Part shown: positions 15,027 to 24,179 of the stretch, piece by piece | Layout: the number at the start of each line of letters is the position of its first letter | Position numbering within the stretch: the stretch's first letter is position 1 | NCBI RefSeq assembly: GCF_000716875.1 | Contig: NZ_JNWQ01000060.1 | Span: forward strand, 1 to 59,503 | DNA length: 59,503 bases | DNA from: Streptomyces novaecaesareae | GTDB lineage: Bacteria; Actinomycetota; Actinomycetes; Streptomycetales; Streptomycetaceae | Direction of reading: 5' to 3' | Translations under genes and position numbers: made by a program | Notes under the pieces: generated by a model | What the model saw: only the letters and a program-made list of their open reading frames with translations | Database searches by the model: none | Told to the model about the DNA's origin: nothing

Positions 15027-17375
15027 ATGGGTCGAGCGACCCGAAGAGTCGCCGCATGTGCGGCGGCAGTTCTGCTGGCCAGCGGCCTGCAGACCACCCT
15101 GGCCTTCGGCGACACCACGCCGCCCAGGATCGACCTCACCATCCTGGTCGTCGACGACGGCGGCCCCTCGGTCGCGGCCATCACCGCCGAACTGAAGAGC
15201 CAGGGCACGCCGTACAAGGTCGTCAGCCTCAATGACCCCAACCGGCCGGTCATCAACTCGGCTTTCCTGAGCGACACGGTGAACGGCCAGCCCCGGGGGA
15301 AGTTCCAGGGCATCGTGCTGCCCAACGAAAACCCCTTCCCCAACAGCGCCGCCGAGATGACGGCCATCGCGAGCTACGAAGCGGCTTTCAACGTCCGCCA
15401 GATCGACGCGTACACGTGGGCCAGTCCCGCGGTGGGGCTGAACTACGCGCAGAATCCCGGTTTCGTCGGCACTCTGGACGGATTCCAGGGAGCGACCACC
15501 ACGGCCGGAACTTCGGGCCCGTTCGGGTACCTCAAGGGCAGCGTCCCGTTCGAGGACAACGACCCGAACGTCAGCGAGAGCTACGGCTACCTGGCCACGC
15601 CGCTCGCCAACCTGCCGGCCGGCGCCTCCTTCGTCCCGCTGGTGGACGCGCCGATACCCAGCACGACCACGCGCGGCTCGCTGGTCGGTGAGTACACCCA
15701 CGACGGCCGCAAGGAACTGGTCGTCACCTTCGTCTACAACCAGTACCAGCAGCAGTACCGGCTGCTGGCCCGCGGCATGGTCGACTGGATCACCCAGGGC
15801 GTCCACCTCGGCTACGACCGCAACTACTTCGCGGCGCACGTGGACGACGTCTTCCTGGCCGACGACCGCTGGGACACCGTGCTGAAGTGCACCCCCGGCG
15901 ACGTCACCTGCCCGCCCGGCACCCCGGACACGGCCAACCCGATCCGGATGACCCAGGCCGACGCGCAGTACCTCAAGCAGTGGCAGAGCGCCAACAACTT
16001 CACCCTCGACATGGTGTTCAACGGCGGCGGCAGCGAGGACTGGAAGGCCGACCACGCGACCACCGTGGACCCCACGGCGAACCAGATGATCGCCGACCAG
16101 ACCAGCTACCGCTGGGTCAACCACACCTACACCCACCCGTACCTGGGCTGCGTCCAGGACGTCTCGGTGGTGCCGTGGCGCTGCACCAAGGACGCCTCGG
16201 GCAACACGGTCTGGACCGACCGGAACACCATCTCCAGCCAGATCAAGAACAACTTCGACTGGGCCACCGCGAACGGCCTGAAGGTCGACCCGCAGGTCCT
16301 GGTCACCGGTGAGCACTCCGGCCTGCTGACCGCCCCGCAGGAGACCAGCGACAACCCGTACCTGGCCCCGGCGCTGGCCGCCAACGGCATCAAGTTCACC
16401 GGCAGCGACGCCTCCCGCGAGCCCGCCCAGCGGGCCGTCGGCTCGTCCACGCTGACCGTGCCGCGGTACCCGATGAACGTCTTCTACAACGCCGGCACGG
16501 CGAAGGAGGAGACCGACGAGTACAACTGGATCTACACCAGCAAGGCCAACGGCGGCAGTGGCGTCTGCGAGAACAACGCCAACTCGACCTGCCTGCCCGC
16601 GCCGTTGGACGTCAACACCGGCTTCCAGTCGTACATCGTGCCGCTGGAGGCCCGGATCGACCTCGGCCACGTGCTGAGCAACGACCCGCGGCCGCACTTC
16701 ATCCACCAGTCGAACCTCTCCGAGGACAAGATCCTCTACCCGGTCCTGGAGAAGATCCTCGGCACCTACCGGTCGCTGCACGCCGACAACGCCCCGATCG
16801 TCAACCTCGGCGAGAAGGAGATCGGCCAGGAGTTCCAGAAGCGCGCGGCCTGGAACGCGGCCCTCGCCGCCGGCCAGGTCACCGCCTACCGGGTCGGCAA
16901 CACCGTCACGGTCAACGCGCCGTCCGGTGTTCAGGTCCAGGCCACCATGCCGACCGGAACTTCTCAGAAGCTGGCCATCGGATCGACCGCCTTCGGTTCG
17001 TCCTACGCCGGTACGCTCTCGGGCTGGGTGTCCCCGGGCGCCCTGCAGAGCGGTGTCACCCTGCAGCTGCCGTCCGCGCCGACCGCCCCGGCCGCCGTCG
17101 CGCCGAGCATCGCGGCCAAGTCCGTCCCGGCCCCCGCGCCGGCGGACAAGAAGGTCGTGCCGCAGGGCGTCGCCACCCCGGTCCCGGTCGGCCCGAGCGA
17201 CACCACCCGCAAGCCCGCCCCGTCCCTCGTCCCGGGAAGCGGAACCCCGGTGCCCGGTAAGGGCGTCACCGCTGACAACATCGGTCAGGGTGGCAAGGCC
17301 GCGGCGAAGAACGGCAAGGCCTCCGGGGGGACGGCCACGCCGAGCAGCATCACCGGACGCTCTGGCAACCGGTAA
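15027..17375 (+). CDS. Secreted CE18/Agd3-like exopolysaccharide deacetylase
   Basis: The 782-residue protein has a signal peptide (MGRATRRVAACAAAVLLASG, cleavage near residue 28) and an N-terminal domain. The catalytic part shows the metal site of Agd3-type deacetylases: HVDDVFL (His271, Asp273, Asp274), the H-x3-H motif NHTYTH (His366, His370) and TGEHSGL (His430). A Pro/Ala-rich tail (about residues 695-782) may span the wall. In Aspergillus, Agd3 de-N-acetylates galactosaminogalactan, making it cationic and adhesive. ATG 15027 has AAGGGGAGG upstream. It is the first gene of a rightward polysaccharide operon that also holds Sph3- and Ega3-like hydrolases. Similarity is judged by motifs only. 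Confidence 0.75.
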   Translation: MGRATRRVAACAAAVLLASGLQTTLAFGDTTPPRIDLTILVVDDGGPSVAAITAELKSQGTPYKVVSLNDPNRPVINSAFLSDTVNGQPRGKFQGIVLPNENPFPNSAAEMTAIASYEAAFNVRQIDAYTWASPAVGLNYAQNPGFVGTLDGFQGATTTAGTSGPFGYLKGSVPFEDNDPNVSESYGYLATPLANLPAGASFVPLVDAPIPSTTTRGSLVGEYTHDGRKELVVTFVYNQYQQQYRLLARGMVDWITQGVHLGYDRNYFAAHVDDVFLADDRWDTVLKCTPGDVTCPPGTPDTANPIRMTQADAQYLKQWQSANNFTLDMVFNGGGSEDWKADHATTVDPTANQMIADQTSYRWVNHTYTHPYLGCVQDVSVVPWRCTKDASGNTVWTDRNTISSQIKNNFDWATANGLKVDPQVLVTGEHSGLLTAPQETSDNPYLAPALAANGIKFTGSDASREPAQRAVGSSTLTVPRYPMNVFYNAGTAKEETDEYNWIYTSKANGGSGVCENNANSTCLPAPLDVNTGFQSYIVPLEARIDLGHVLSNDPRPHFIHQSNLSEDKILYPVLEKILGTYRSLHADNAPIVNLGEKEIGQEFQKRAAWNAALAAGQVTAYRVGNTVTVNAPSGVQVQATMPTGTSQKLAIGSTAFGSSYAGTLSGWVSPGALQSGVTLQLPSAPTAPAAVAPSIAAKSVPAPAPADKKVVPQGVATPVPVGPSDTTRKPAPSLVPGSGTPVPGKGVTADNIGQGGKAAAKNGKASGGTATPSSITGRSGNR

Positions 17376-17395
17376 CCCGCACCACCCGCTGGCGG

Positions 17396-17421
17396 GGCCG
17401 GACCGGTCGCCCGGTCCGGCC
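17396..17421 (+). terminator. Perfect 11-bp hairpin between deacetylase and glycosyltransferase
   Basis: GGCCGGACCGG (17396-17406) and CCGGTCCGGCC (17411-17421) with a 4-nt loop. No T tract follows. It abuts the sequence coding for the conserved GTYPHQHGG motif, so it may be an attenuator or mark a local deletion or misassembly. Confidence 0.5.
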
Positions 17422-17449
17422 CGGGACGTATCCGCACCAGCACGGCGGC

Positions 17450-18910
17450 GTGAGCGTCTGGTGCGACCAGCTCGTTCAGGGCATGCCCGACGTCGACTTC
17501 GACGTCATCGCCGTCACCGGAACCGGCCACGAAGCACTGGCCTGGGAACTGCCCGCCAACGTACGGTCCGTCACGACCGCTCCGCTGTGGGGCCCGGCCT
17601 CCGAGGCCAGGCCGCCCCGCGGCAAGGAGATGCGGCGCTTCCTCAACGCGTACGAGCGCTTCCTGCACTCCGTCCTCGACCCGGTCTACACCACGCACTT
17701 CGGGACCGAGCTGTACGGCTTCGCCGACCTCGCCCGGCGCGGACTGCTGAGCCCGGCGCTGCGCAGCGAGCGCGCGCTGCGGACCCTCCAGCACGTGTGG
17801 ACCCGCGACTACCTGCCCACCGCCGCCTCCCGGCCCACCCTGCACGACGCCCTGAACGCGACCGACCTGCTGGAACACGCCCTGCGGCCGCTCTCGGTCG
17901 AGCCGCCGAAGGACGGCGTCGCCCACGCGGCCAGTGGCGGCCTCGCCACCTTGCCCGGGCTGATCGCCGCCCAGCAGTACGGCGTACCGTTCCTGCTCAC
18001 CGAGCACGGCATCTACCTGCGCGAGCGCTACCTCGGCTACCGCACCGGCCCGTACCGCTGGCCGGTCAAGGCGCTGCTGCTCGGCTTCTACCGGATGCTC
18101 GCCGAGGAGAGCTACCGACAGGCCGCCCTGGTCACCCCCGGCAACCGGTACAACCGGCGCTGGGAGGAGCGCGGCGGCACGCCGTCCACGCACATCCGCA
18201 CCGTCTACAACGGGGTCGACCCGGCGGCCTTCCCGCCGGCCGGCCCCGAACCCGGGACGCCGACCCTCAGCTGGGCCGGCCGGGTCGACCCGATCAAGGA
18301 CCTGGAGACGCTCATCCGGGCCTTCGCCATCGTCCACCGAGAGATCCCCGAGGCGCGGCTGCGGCTCTTCGGGGGCACCCCCAAGGGCGGCGAGGCGTAC
18401 CGGGACGGCTGCATAGCCCTGGCCGCCGAGCTCGGCATAGCCGAGTCGGTGGCCTTCGAGGGCCGCGTCGCCGACATCACCGACGCGTACGCGGCGGGCA
18501 ACGTGGTCATGCTCTCCAGCATCAGCGAGGGCTTCCCGTTCACCCTGATCGAGGCGATGTCCTGCGGCCGCGCGACCGTCTCGACCGACGTCGGCGGCGT
18601 CCGCGAGGCCGTCGGCGACACCGGCCTGGTCGTCCCGCCCCGCGAACCCGAGCCGATGGCGGCCGCCGCGATCGAGCTGCTGCGCGACGCCGAACGGCGC
18701 GCCCGGCTCGGCGAACAGGCCCGGCTGCGGGTCATCGAGCAGTTCACGCTCCGCCAGAACATCGACGGCTTCCGCGGCATCTACACCGAGCTCCTGGGCA
18801 CCGCCCGCTGGATGCCCGGCGGCATCGTGGCCGTCACCGACCAGGCCCCCAGCCCCGACTGGGACCGGACGCCGGCCGCCCGGCCCGAGCCGAGCGAGGT
18901 CGGAGCATGA
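17450..18910 (+). CDS. PelF-like GT4 glycosyltransferase (5' end uncertain)
   Basis: The 486-residue cytoplasmic glycosyltransferase has a PelF/DUF3492-like N-terminal half (VSVWCDQLVQGMP; LLTEHGIYLRER) and a GT-B donor domain with WAGRVDPIKD and the E-x7-E region ISEGFPFTLIEAM. PelF uses a UDP-N-acetylhexosamine to polymerise Pel. In frame directly upstream, codons 17423-17449 spell GTYPHQHGG, which belongs to the family's first strand-loop (EGTYP-x3-GGVS). No ATG, GTG or TTG precedes it and a hairpin abuts it. The annotated GTG 17450 therefore probably truncates the protein. The stop overlaps the next ATG (ATGA). Confidence 0.8.
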   Translation: MSVWCDQLVQGMPDVDFDVIAVTGTGHEALAWELPANVRSVTTAPLWGPASEARPPRGKEMRRFLNAYERFLHSVLDPVYTTHFGTELYGFADLARRGLLSPALRSERALRTLQHVWTRDYLPTAASRPTLHDALNATDLLEHALRPLSVEPPKDGVAHAASGGLATLPGLIAAQQYGVPFLLTEHGIYLRERYLGYRTGPYRWPVKALLLGFYRMLAEESYRQAALVTPGNRYNRRWEERGGTPSTHIRTVYNGVDPAAFPPAGPEPGTPTLSWAGRVDPIKDLETLIRAFAIVHREIPEARLRLFGGTPKGGEAYRDGCIALAAELGIAESVAFEGRVADITDAYAAGNVVMLSSISEGFPFTLIEAMSCGRATVSTDVGGVREAVGDTGLVVPPREPEPMAAAAIELLRDAERRARLGEQARLRVIEQFTLRQNIDGFRGIYTELLGTARWMPGGIVAVTDQAPSPDWDRTPAARPEPSEVGA

Positions 18911-20484
18911 GTGGTCCCCTGCGTCTCGTTCCCGACGAGGGCGGTTCCGAGCGGACGATGCAGCTGCGCACGCTGCCGCTCAAGCTCCGCCGCACCGCCG
19001 CGCCGGAGCCCGGGGCCGGGCCCGGCCCCGAGGAGGAGCTCGGCCTCTCCGCCGACCCGCTGGACGAACTCGCCGAGCGCCTGAACGACGTCTGCGCCGA
19101 CGCCGTCCACCCGTACGAGATCGCGGCCTTCCTGGAGTCCGACGGCCTCTCGGACGAGCAGGCCGCCCTGCTGTACGGCCGCCCCGACGCGTTCACCGTC
19201 GCCGAGGAGCTGTTCGAGAAGGTCCAGCGCCGCTACCCCGGCCAGAGCTCCGAGTTCGCCAACCCCTGGCGGGCCGACCCCTGGCGGTGCGTCGTGCGCG
19301 GCCTGGTGTTCGCCCTGCCCGGTCTCGGCTACCTGCTCGGCGCCAACCTGTTCGCGACCGCCCGGATGCGCTTCGGCCTGCCCTCGGGCATGCTCGCGCT
19401 GTCGGTCGCCACGCTGGTCAGCTGGGGCTTCAACCAGGCGCTGGCGCACCGCTCGTACCGCTGGCTGGGCCGGCTGCGCCGCCGGGAGGCCGCGGTCTGC
19501 CTGGCCGTCGGCGCACCGCTCGGCGCGCTGATCGCGGCCGCCGCCGCGTACGTGGTGGGCGGGCCGCTCGGGGCGCTGTGCTTCGCCGCCGGGCAGTCCT
19601 GCTACCTGGGCGCGGCCACCGTGCTGCTGGTGCTCGGGCGGGAGAAGTTCCTGCTGGTGGCGCTGGCACCGGCCTCGGTCGGCGCGGGCGTGGTGCTGGC
19701 GGTGGACGTCCCGGGGACGGTCCGTACGGTCGTGCTGCTCGCCTCGCTGCTGCTGGCGGTCGGGCTGGCCGCCCGGGAGCTGGTGGTCTGCGTCCGCGGG
19801 GGCGAACGCGAGTCCGTGGCGCTCAGGCTGCCGCTCCGCCAGGAGGTCCCGCACCTGCTGTTCGGCCTGGCCTGCGGCGCGCTCACGCTGATCGCCGGCC
19901 TGGGCGAGACCATCCACCAGGCCGTGCAGGCCGCGTCGCACACCGTGCACGCCGTGCACACCGCGGCCGCGGCGCTGCCGCACCACCGCGCGCCCGAGGT
20001 GAAGACCACCCCGACCGGCCCGGCCATGATCGCGCTGACGCTCAGCCTCGGCCTCGCCGAGTGGCTGCTCTTCCGCTACCGGGCGATGGCGGTGGCCGCG
20101 CTGCGCACCAGCCACACCAGCGGCCAGTTCACCCGCCGCACCGGCGGGGTCCTGCTCGGCTGCCTGTTCATCTACCTCACCACCGTGGCCGCGCTGGACG
20201 CCGCCGCGACCGTGCTGTGGCCCGGCGCCCCCGCGCTGGGCGTGCCGCAGCTCGGCGCGATGCTGCTCCTCGGCGGCTCGCTCTGGCTGGCGCTGCTGCT
20301 GAACGCCTTCGGGTTCAGCTGGAGCACCGCCCTCATCTGTCTGGCCGCCGCGGGTGCCGAGAGCGCCGGGCTGCTGACCGGTGCGGATCCGATCGTCCTG
20401 CAGCTGATCGGCTGCGGGGCGGCCGCCGTCCTCCTCACCGCCATCGCCGGGCCCGCGCTCGGCCGCACCACCCAGCACCGCTGA
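18907..20484 (+). CDS. Multi-spanning membrane protein of the exopolysaccharide operon (PelG-like role)
   Basis: The 525-residue protein has a cytoplasmic N-terminal about 120 residues, including AERLNDVCADAVHPYEIAAF, followed by about 12 hydrophobic segments. PelG in Gram-negative pel operons and the membrane part of fungal Gtb3 have a comparable layout, so it may move the growing polymer across the membrane together with the PelF-like enzyme. Direct sequence similarity to PelG cannot be proved by eye. ATG 18907 overlaps the glycosyltransferase stop (ATGA), indicating coupled synthesis. A frame open from 16927 in the same phase is shadow sequence before this start. Confidence 0.7.
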   Translation: MSGPLRLVPDEGGSERTMQLRTLPLKLRRTAAPEPGAGPGPEEELGLSADPLDELAERLNDVCADAVHPYEIAAFLESDGLSDEQAALLYGRPDAFTVAEELFEKVQRRYPGQSSEFANPWRADPWRCVVRGLVFALPGLGYLLGANLFATARMRFGLPSGMLALSVATLVSWGFNQALAHRSYRWLGRLRRREAAVCLAVGAPLGALIAAAAAYVVGGPLGALCFAAGQSCYLGAATVLLVLGREKFLLVALAPASVGAGVVLAVDVPGTVRTVVLLASLLLAVGLAARELVVCVRGGERESVALRLPLRQEVPHLLFGLACGALTLIAGLGETIHQAVQAASHTVHAVHTAAAALPHHRAPEVKTTPTGPAMIALTLSLGLAEWLLFRYRAMAVAALRTSHTSGQFTRRTGGVLLGCLFIYLTTVAALDAAATVLWPGAPALGVPQLGAMLLLGGSLWLALLLNAFGFSWSTALICLAAAGAESAGLLTGADPIVLQLIGCGAAAVLLTAIAGPALGRTTQHR

Positions 20485-20657
20485 ACCGGATCCGCATCAC
20501 GTCCGAACCACGTCCGACCCACATCGAATATCCCGCACGCCCGATTCGCGTGCACCGCCGTACCCGCTTCACCTGAGACACCAACCAGGCCACCGGCGGA
20601 CGACCACCACAGAGCGTCCGGCCGCCCCGGCCGATCGACAAAGAAAGCGAACCCCGC

Positions 20658-21650
20658 ATGAGCAGCGTCGCGGTTACCGGAGCCGAGGGCTTCATCGGCT
20701 CCCACCTCGTCGAGACCCTGGTCGCCGACGGGCACCACGTCCGCGCGATGGTCCAGTACAACTCCTTCTCCTCCTTCGGGTGGCTGGAGACCCTGTCCGA
20801 GGAGGTGCTGGACTCGGTCGAGATCGTCCTCGGCGACGTCCGGGACCCGGGCTCGGTCAACGGCCTGGTCAAGGGCACCGAGGCGGTGTACCACCTGGCC
20901 GCACTGATCGCGATCCCGTACTCCTACCGTGCCCCCCACTCGTACGTGGACACCAACGTCACCGGCACCCTGAACGTGCTGGAGGCGGTGCGTCACCTGG
21001 AGATCCCCCGCCTGGTGCACACCTCCACCAGCGAGACCTACGGCACCGCGCAGACCGTGCCGATCACCGAGGACCACCCGATCAACACCCAGTCCCCGTA
21101 CGCCGCCTCCAAGGCCGGCGGGGACCGGTTGGCCGACAGCTACCACGCCAGCTTCGAGACCCCGGTCGTCACCCTGCGCCCGTTCAACACCTTCGGCCCG
21201 CGCCAGTCGATGCGCGCCGTCATCCCGACCGTGATCGCCCAGGTCGCGGCCGGCCAGACCGAGATCACCCTCGGCGACCTGCGCCCGACCCGCGACTTCA
21301 TGTTCGTCAAGGACACCGCCAACGCCTTCCGCACGGTGGGCACCGCGCCCGCCGAGTCGGTGGTCGGCCGGACCTTCAACGCCGGCACCGGCGGCGAGAT
21401 CTCGGTCGGCGACCTGGTCACCCTGGTCGGCAAGCTGATGGGCGTCGACCTGGTGGTGAAGGAGGACGAGCAGCGCATCCGTCCGACCAACTCCGAGGTC
21501 ATGCGCCTGGTCGCGGACGCGACCCGGCTGCGCGAGGCCACCGGCTGGGCGCCGCGGTTCAGCCTGGAGCAGGGCCTGGAGGAGACCATCGAGTTCTTCC
21601 GCGACCCGGCCAACCTGGCCCGCTACAAGACCGACATCTACAACGTCTGA
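20658..21650 (+). CDS. LegB-like NAD-dependent sugar-nucleotide 4,6-dehydratase/epimerase
   Basis: The 330-residue extended SDR has a Rossmann motif TGAEGFIGSHL (residues 7-17), the YNSFSSFGWLE segment typical of LegB-type UDP-GlcNAc 4,6-dehydratases, TSTSETYG with the catalytic acid region, and YAASK (Y-x3-K) around residue 147. It should use NAD to modify the hexose ring of a UDP-sugar. In fungal GAG clusters the equivalent position is filled by the epimerase Uge3, which makes UDP-Gal/GalNAc. Dehydratase versus epimerase cannot be decided from motifs. About 170 bp separate it from the upstream gene. Confidence 0.8.
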   Translation: MSSVAVTGAEGFIGSHLVETLVADGHHVRAMVQYNSFSSFGWLETLSEEVLDSVEIVLGDVRDPGSVNGLVKGTEAVYHLAALIAIPYSYRAPHSYVDTNVTGTLNVLEAVRHLEIPRLVHTSTSETYGTAQTVPITEDHPINTQSPYAASKAGGDRLADSYHASFETPVVTLRPFNTFGPRQSMRAVIPTVIAQVAAGQTEITLGDLRPTRDFMFVKDTANAFRTVGTAPAESVVGRTFNAGTGGEISVGDLVTLVGKLMGVDLVVKEDEQRIRPTNSEVMRLVADATRLREATGWAPRFSLEQGLEETIEFFRDPANLARYKTDIYNV

Positions 21651-21723
21651 CCGCCTGAGCGATCATGCTCGTCCCGGTAATCAAGGTTCGTGGCCTGCAC
21701 ATCCTTTCCGTGGGGGAAAAACC

Positions 21724-22554
21724 ATGCATGCAGTGATCCTGGCCGGCGGTAAGGGCGTCCGTCTCCGCCCGTACACCACCGCGCTTCCCAAGCCGCTCGT
21801 TCCGATCGGCGACCAGCACGCGATCCTGGAGATCGTGATGCGCCAGCTCGCCGCCGCGGGCTTCAAGACCGTCACCCTGGCCATCGGCCACCTCGGCCAC
21901 ATCATCCGCGCCTACGTGGGCAACGGCTCCCAGTGGGGCCTGCGGGTCGGCTACGCCGTCGAGGACAGCCCGCTCGGCACCATGGGCCCGCTGCTCACCA
22001 TGCAGGACCGCCTGCCCGAGCACTTCCTGGTGATGAACGGCGACATCCTCACCGACCTGGACTTCGCCGGGGTGCTCAAGCACCACGAGGCGTCCGGCGC
22101 GCCGCTGACCATCGCCACGTACGCCCGCCAGGTCAAGATCGACTTCGGCGTGCTGACCAGCGCCTCCGGCAGCATCACCGGCTTCCAGGAGAAGCCCAGC
22201 ATCGACTACCGCGTCTCGATGGGCGTGTACGGCGTCTCGCGCTCGGCGCTCGCCAAGTACACCCCCGGCCTGCCGCTGGGCTTCGACGAGCTGGTGCTGG
22301 ACCTGCTGGCCGCCAAGACCCCGCCGTCCGCGTACGAGTTCGGCGGCTACTGGCTCGACATCGGCCGCCCCGACGACTACGACCGGGCCAACGCCGAGTT
22401 CTCGACCATCCGCCCGGTCCTGATGCCCTTCGAGTCGGCCGCCATCACCCCGGAGGTCGCGGAGCTGCCGGTCCCGGCCCCCCGCACCGCCTTTGACGAC
22501 ACGACCGACGAGCCCACCACCGTGGGCGCCCAGAGCGACGGACGGGCCGCGTGA
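21724..22554 (+). CDS. Sugar-phosphate nucleotidyltransferase
   Basis: The 276-residue enzyme starts MHAVILAGGKGVRLRPYT and continues PKPLVPIGDQHAI, the nucleotide-binding signature of NTP-transferases (RmlA/GalU/LegF-like). MNGDILTDLDF carries the metal-binding Asp, and GFQEKP and GYWLDIGRPDDY follow. It should activate a sugar 1-phosphate, giving the donor for the operon's glycosyltransferase or for the neighbouring SDRs. The C-terminal about 40 residues are a disordered acidic tail. Its stop overlaps the GTG of the next gene (GTGA). Confidence 0.85.
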   Translation: MHAVILAGGKGVRLRPYTTALPKPLVPIGDQHAILEIVMRQLAAAGFKTVTLAIGHLGHIIRAYVGNGSQWGLRVGYAVEDSPLGTMGPLLTMQDRLPEHFLVMNGDILTDLDFAGVLKHHEASGAPLTIATYARQVKIDFGVLTSASGSITGFQEKPSIDYRVSMGVYGVSRSALAKYTPGLPLGFDELVLDLLAAKTPPSAYEFGGYWLDIGRPDDYDRANAEFSTIRPVLMPFESAAITPEVAELPVPAPRTAFDDTTDEPTTVGAQSDGRAA

Positions 22555-23468
22555 GAATCCTGCTCCTCGGCGGAGACGGCTTCCTCGGCCGTCACGCCAC
22601 CGCCGTCCTGCGGTCGCTGCCCGGTGCCACCGTGCTGACCGCGGGCCGGCGGCCCGCCCACGACCTGCGGCTGGACCTCGCCACCGCCCAGGCCGGCCCG
22701 CTCGGCGAGGAACTGGCCGCGCTGGCCCCCGACGTGGTGGTCAACTTCGCCGGCGCGGTGGCCGGCAGCGCGGTCAAGCTCGCCGAGGTGAACGCCCGCG
22801 GCCCGGCGGTGCTCTGCGAGGCGCTGCAGCTCGGCGCCCCCATGGCCCGTCTGGTGCACATCGGTTCGGCCGGCGAGTACGGCGTCTGCGCAGCGGGCGG
22901 CTCGCTGTCCGAGGACGCCGACGCCCGCCCGGTCGGCGTGTACGGCGCGACCAAGCTGGCCGGCTCCCTCGCGGTGGCCGGCTCGCCGCTGGACGCGGTG
23001 GTGCTGCGGGTGTTCAACCCGGTCGGCCCCGGCGCCCCGGCGGGCTCGCTGCCCGGCCGGCTGGCCGCCGAGCTGCGCCGCGTCGCGCCCGAGGGCACGG
23101 ACGGCGTCGTCACGGTCGGGGACCTCTCCGCCTACCGCGACTTCGTCGACGCCCGGGACGTCGCCGAGGCGGTCGGCCTGGCGGTCGCCGCCGACCGGCC
23201 GCTCCCCCGGGTGCTCAACCTCGCCTCCGGGCAGGCCAAGCAGGTCCGGGCGATCGCCGACGGGCTGGTCGCCGCGGCCGGCTTCACCGGCCGGATCGAC
23301 GAGAGCGGGGCGGGCTCCGAACGCTCGGCCGCGGTCTCCTGGCAGCAGGCCGACGTCTCGGCCGCCGCCCGGGAACTCGGCTGGCGCCCGGCGACGGACC
23401 TCGCCGACACCCTGCGCGACCTGTGGCTCAGCACCGCCGAGCCCACGCCGACCCCGGTGGTCGCATGA
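22551..23468 (+). CDS. NAD-dependent epimerase/dehydratase (extended SDR)
   Basis: The 305-residue SDR has LLGGDGFLGRHA (Gly-rich NAD loop), a GSAGEYG strand with the catalytic Ser/Thr region, YGATK (Y-x3-K) around residue 125 and LRVFNPVGPGAPAGS. It is distinct from the LegB-like SDR upstream and probably acts on the same nucleotide sugar (4-epimerisation or reduction). GTG 22551 overlaps the previous stop, and its own stop overlaps the ATG of the spherulin-like gene, so three genes are translationally coupled. Confidence 0.82.
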   Translation: MRILLLGGDGFLGRHATAVLRSLPGATVLTAGRRPAHDLRLDLATAQAGPLGEELAALAPDVVVNFAGAVAGSAVKLAEVNARGPAVLCEALQLGAPMARLVHIGSAGEYGVCAAGGSLSEDADARPVGVYGATKLAGSLAVAGSPLDAVVLRVFNPVGPGAPAGSLPGRLAAELRRVAPEGTDGVVTVGDLSAYRDFVDARDVAEAVGLAVAADRPLPRVLNLASGQAKQVRAIADGLVAAAGFTGRIDESGAGSERSAAVSWQQADVSAAARELGWRPATDLADTLRDLWLSTAEPTPTPVVA

Positions 23469-24157
23469 CCGCCGGACACCCCGACGGCCGCCTGCTGGTC
23501 CCGCTGTACGTCCACCCCGCGGTGGACCCGGCGGCCTGGCAGGCGGTCGCCGCCGCCGACCCCGACCGGATCGCCGCCGTGGTGCTCAACCTCGCCGACG
23601 GTCCGGGCGAGGTCCCGGACGGCGTCTTCGCCGAGGCCGCCGACGAACTCCGTGCGGCGGGGCTGCCGTTGGTCGGATACACGGACACCGACTACGGCCG
23701 CAGGCCGCACGCGGCCGTCGTCGCGGACATCCTGACGTACCGCCAGCGCCACGGCATCACCGGCGTCTACCTCGACCAGGTCTCCACCCAGCCGGGCGCG
23801 TTGGCGCACTACCGGCGGCTGGCCACGGCGGCCCGCGCGGCCGGCTGCGGCACCGTGATCTTCGGTCACGGCGAGCACCCGGACCCTGGCTACGCCGAGG
23901 TCGGCCTGGCCGACCTGCTGGTCACCTTCGAGGGCGACTGGGACACCTACCGCGCGATGACGCAACCGCTGTGGACGGGCCGGCACGCGGCCTCCCGCTT
24001 CTGCCATCTCGTCTACGACGTCCCGGCCGAGCACGCCCAGGACGCCACCGCGCTGATCGCCGCCCGCCGGGCCGGCGTGGGCTGCGCCGTCCCCGGCGCC
24101 GGGGAGAACCCCTGGCGCACCCTGCCGTACGGCCTGACCGCCGCTGAACTCACCTGA
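23465..24157 (+). CDS. Spherulin-4 / GH135 (Sph3-like) glycoside hydrolase
   Basis: The 230-residue protein matches the spherulation-specific family 4 pattern: LLVPLYVHPAVDPAAW at the start, VVLNLADGPGEVPD, LVGYTDTDYGRR, then ITGVYLDQVST and LVTFEGDW. Aspergillus Sph3 cleaves alpha-1,4-GalNAc stretches of GAG and is needed for its production. The catalytic pair is normally Asp-Glu; here it reads Asp104-Gln105, while Glu156 and Asp158 are acidic. No signal peptide is visible, so it may act inside the cell or be carried by the membrane complex. ATG 23465 overlaps the upstream stop. The long frame from 22493 is shadow before this start. Confidence 0.75.
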   Translation: MTAGHPDGRLLVPLYVHPAVDPAAWQAVAAADPDRIAAVVLNLADGPGEVPDGVFAEAADELRAAGLPLVGYTDTDYGRRPHAAVVADILTYRQRHGITGVYLDQVSTQPGALAHYRRLATAARAAGCGTVIFGHGEHPDPGYAEVGLADLLVTFEGDWDTYRAMTQPLWTGRHAASRFCHLVYDVPAEHAQDATALIAARRAGVGCAVPGAGENPWRTLPYGLTAAELT

Positions 24158-24179
24158 CCTGATCCGGAGTTCGACTACC

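Noticed and set aside
16927..18906. Rightward ORF extension in phase with the membrane protein
   Set aside because: The extension overlaps the deacetylase and glycosyltransferase genes in another frame; the real start is ATG 18907, coupled to the glycosyltransferase stop.
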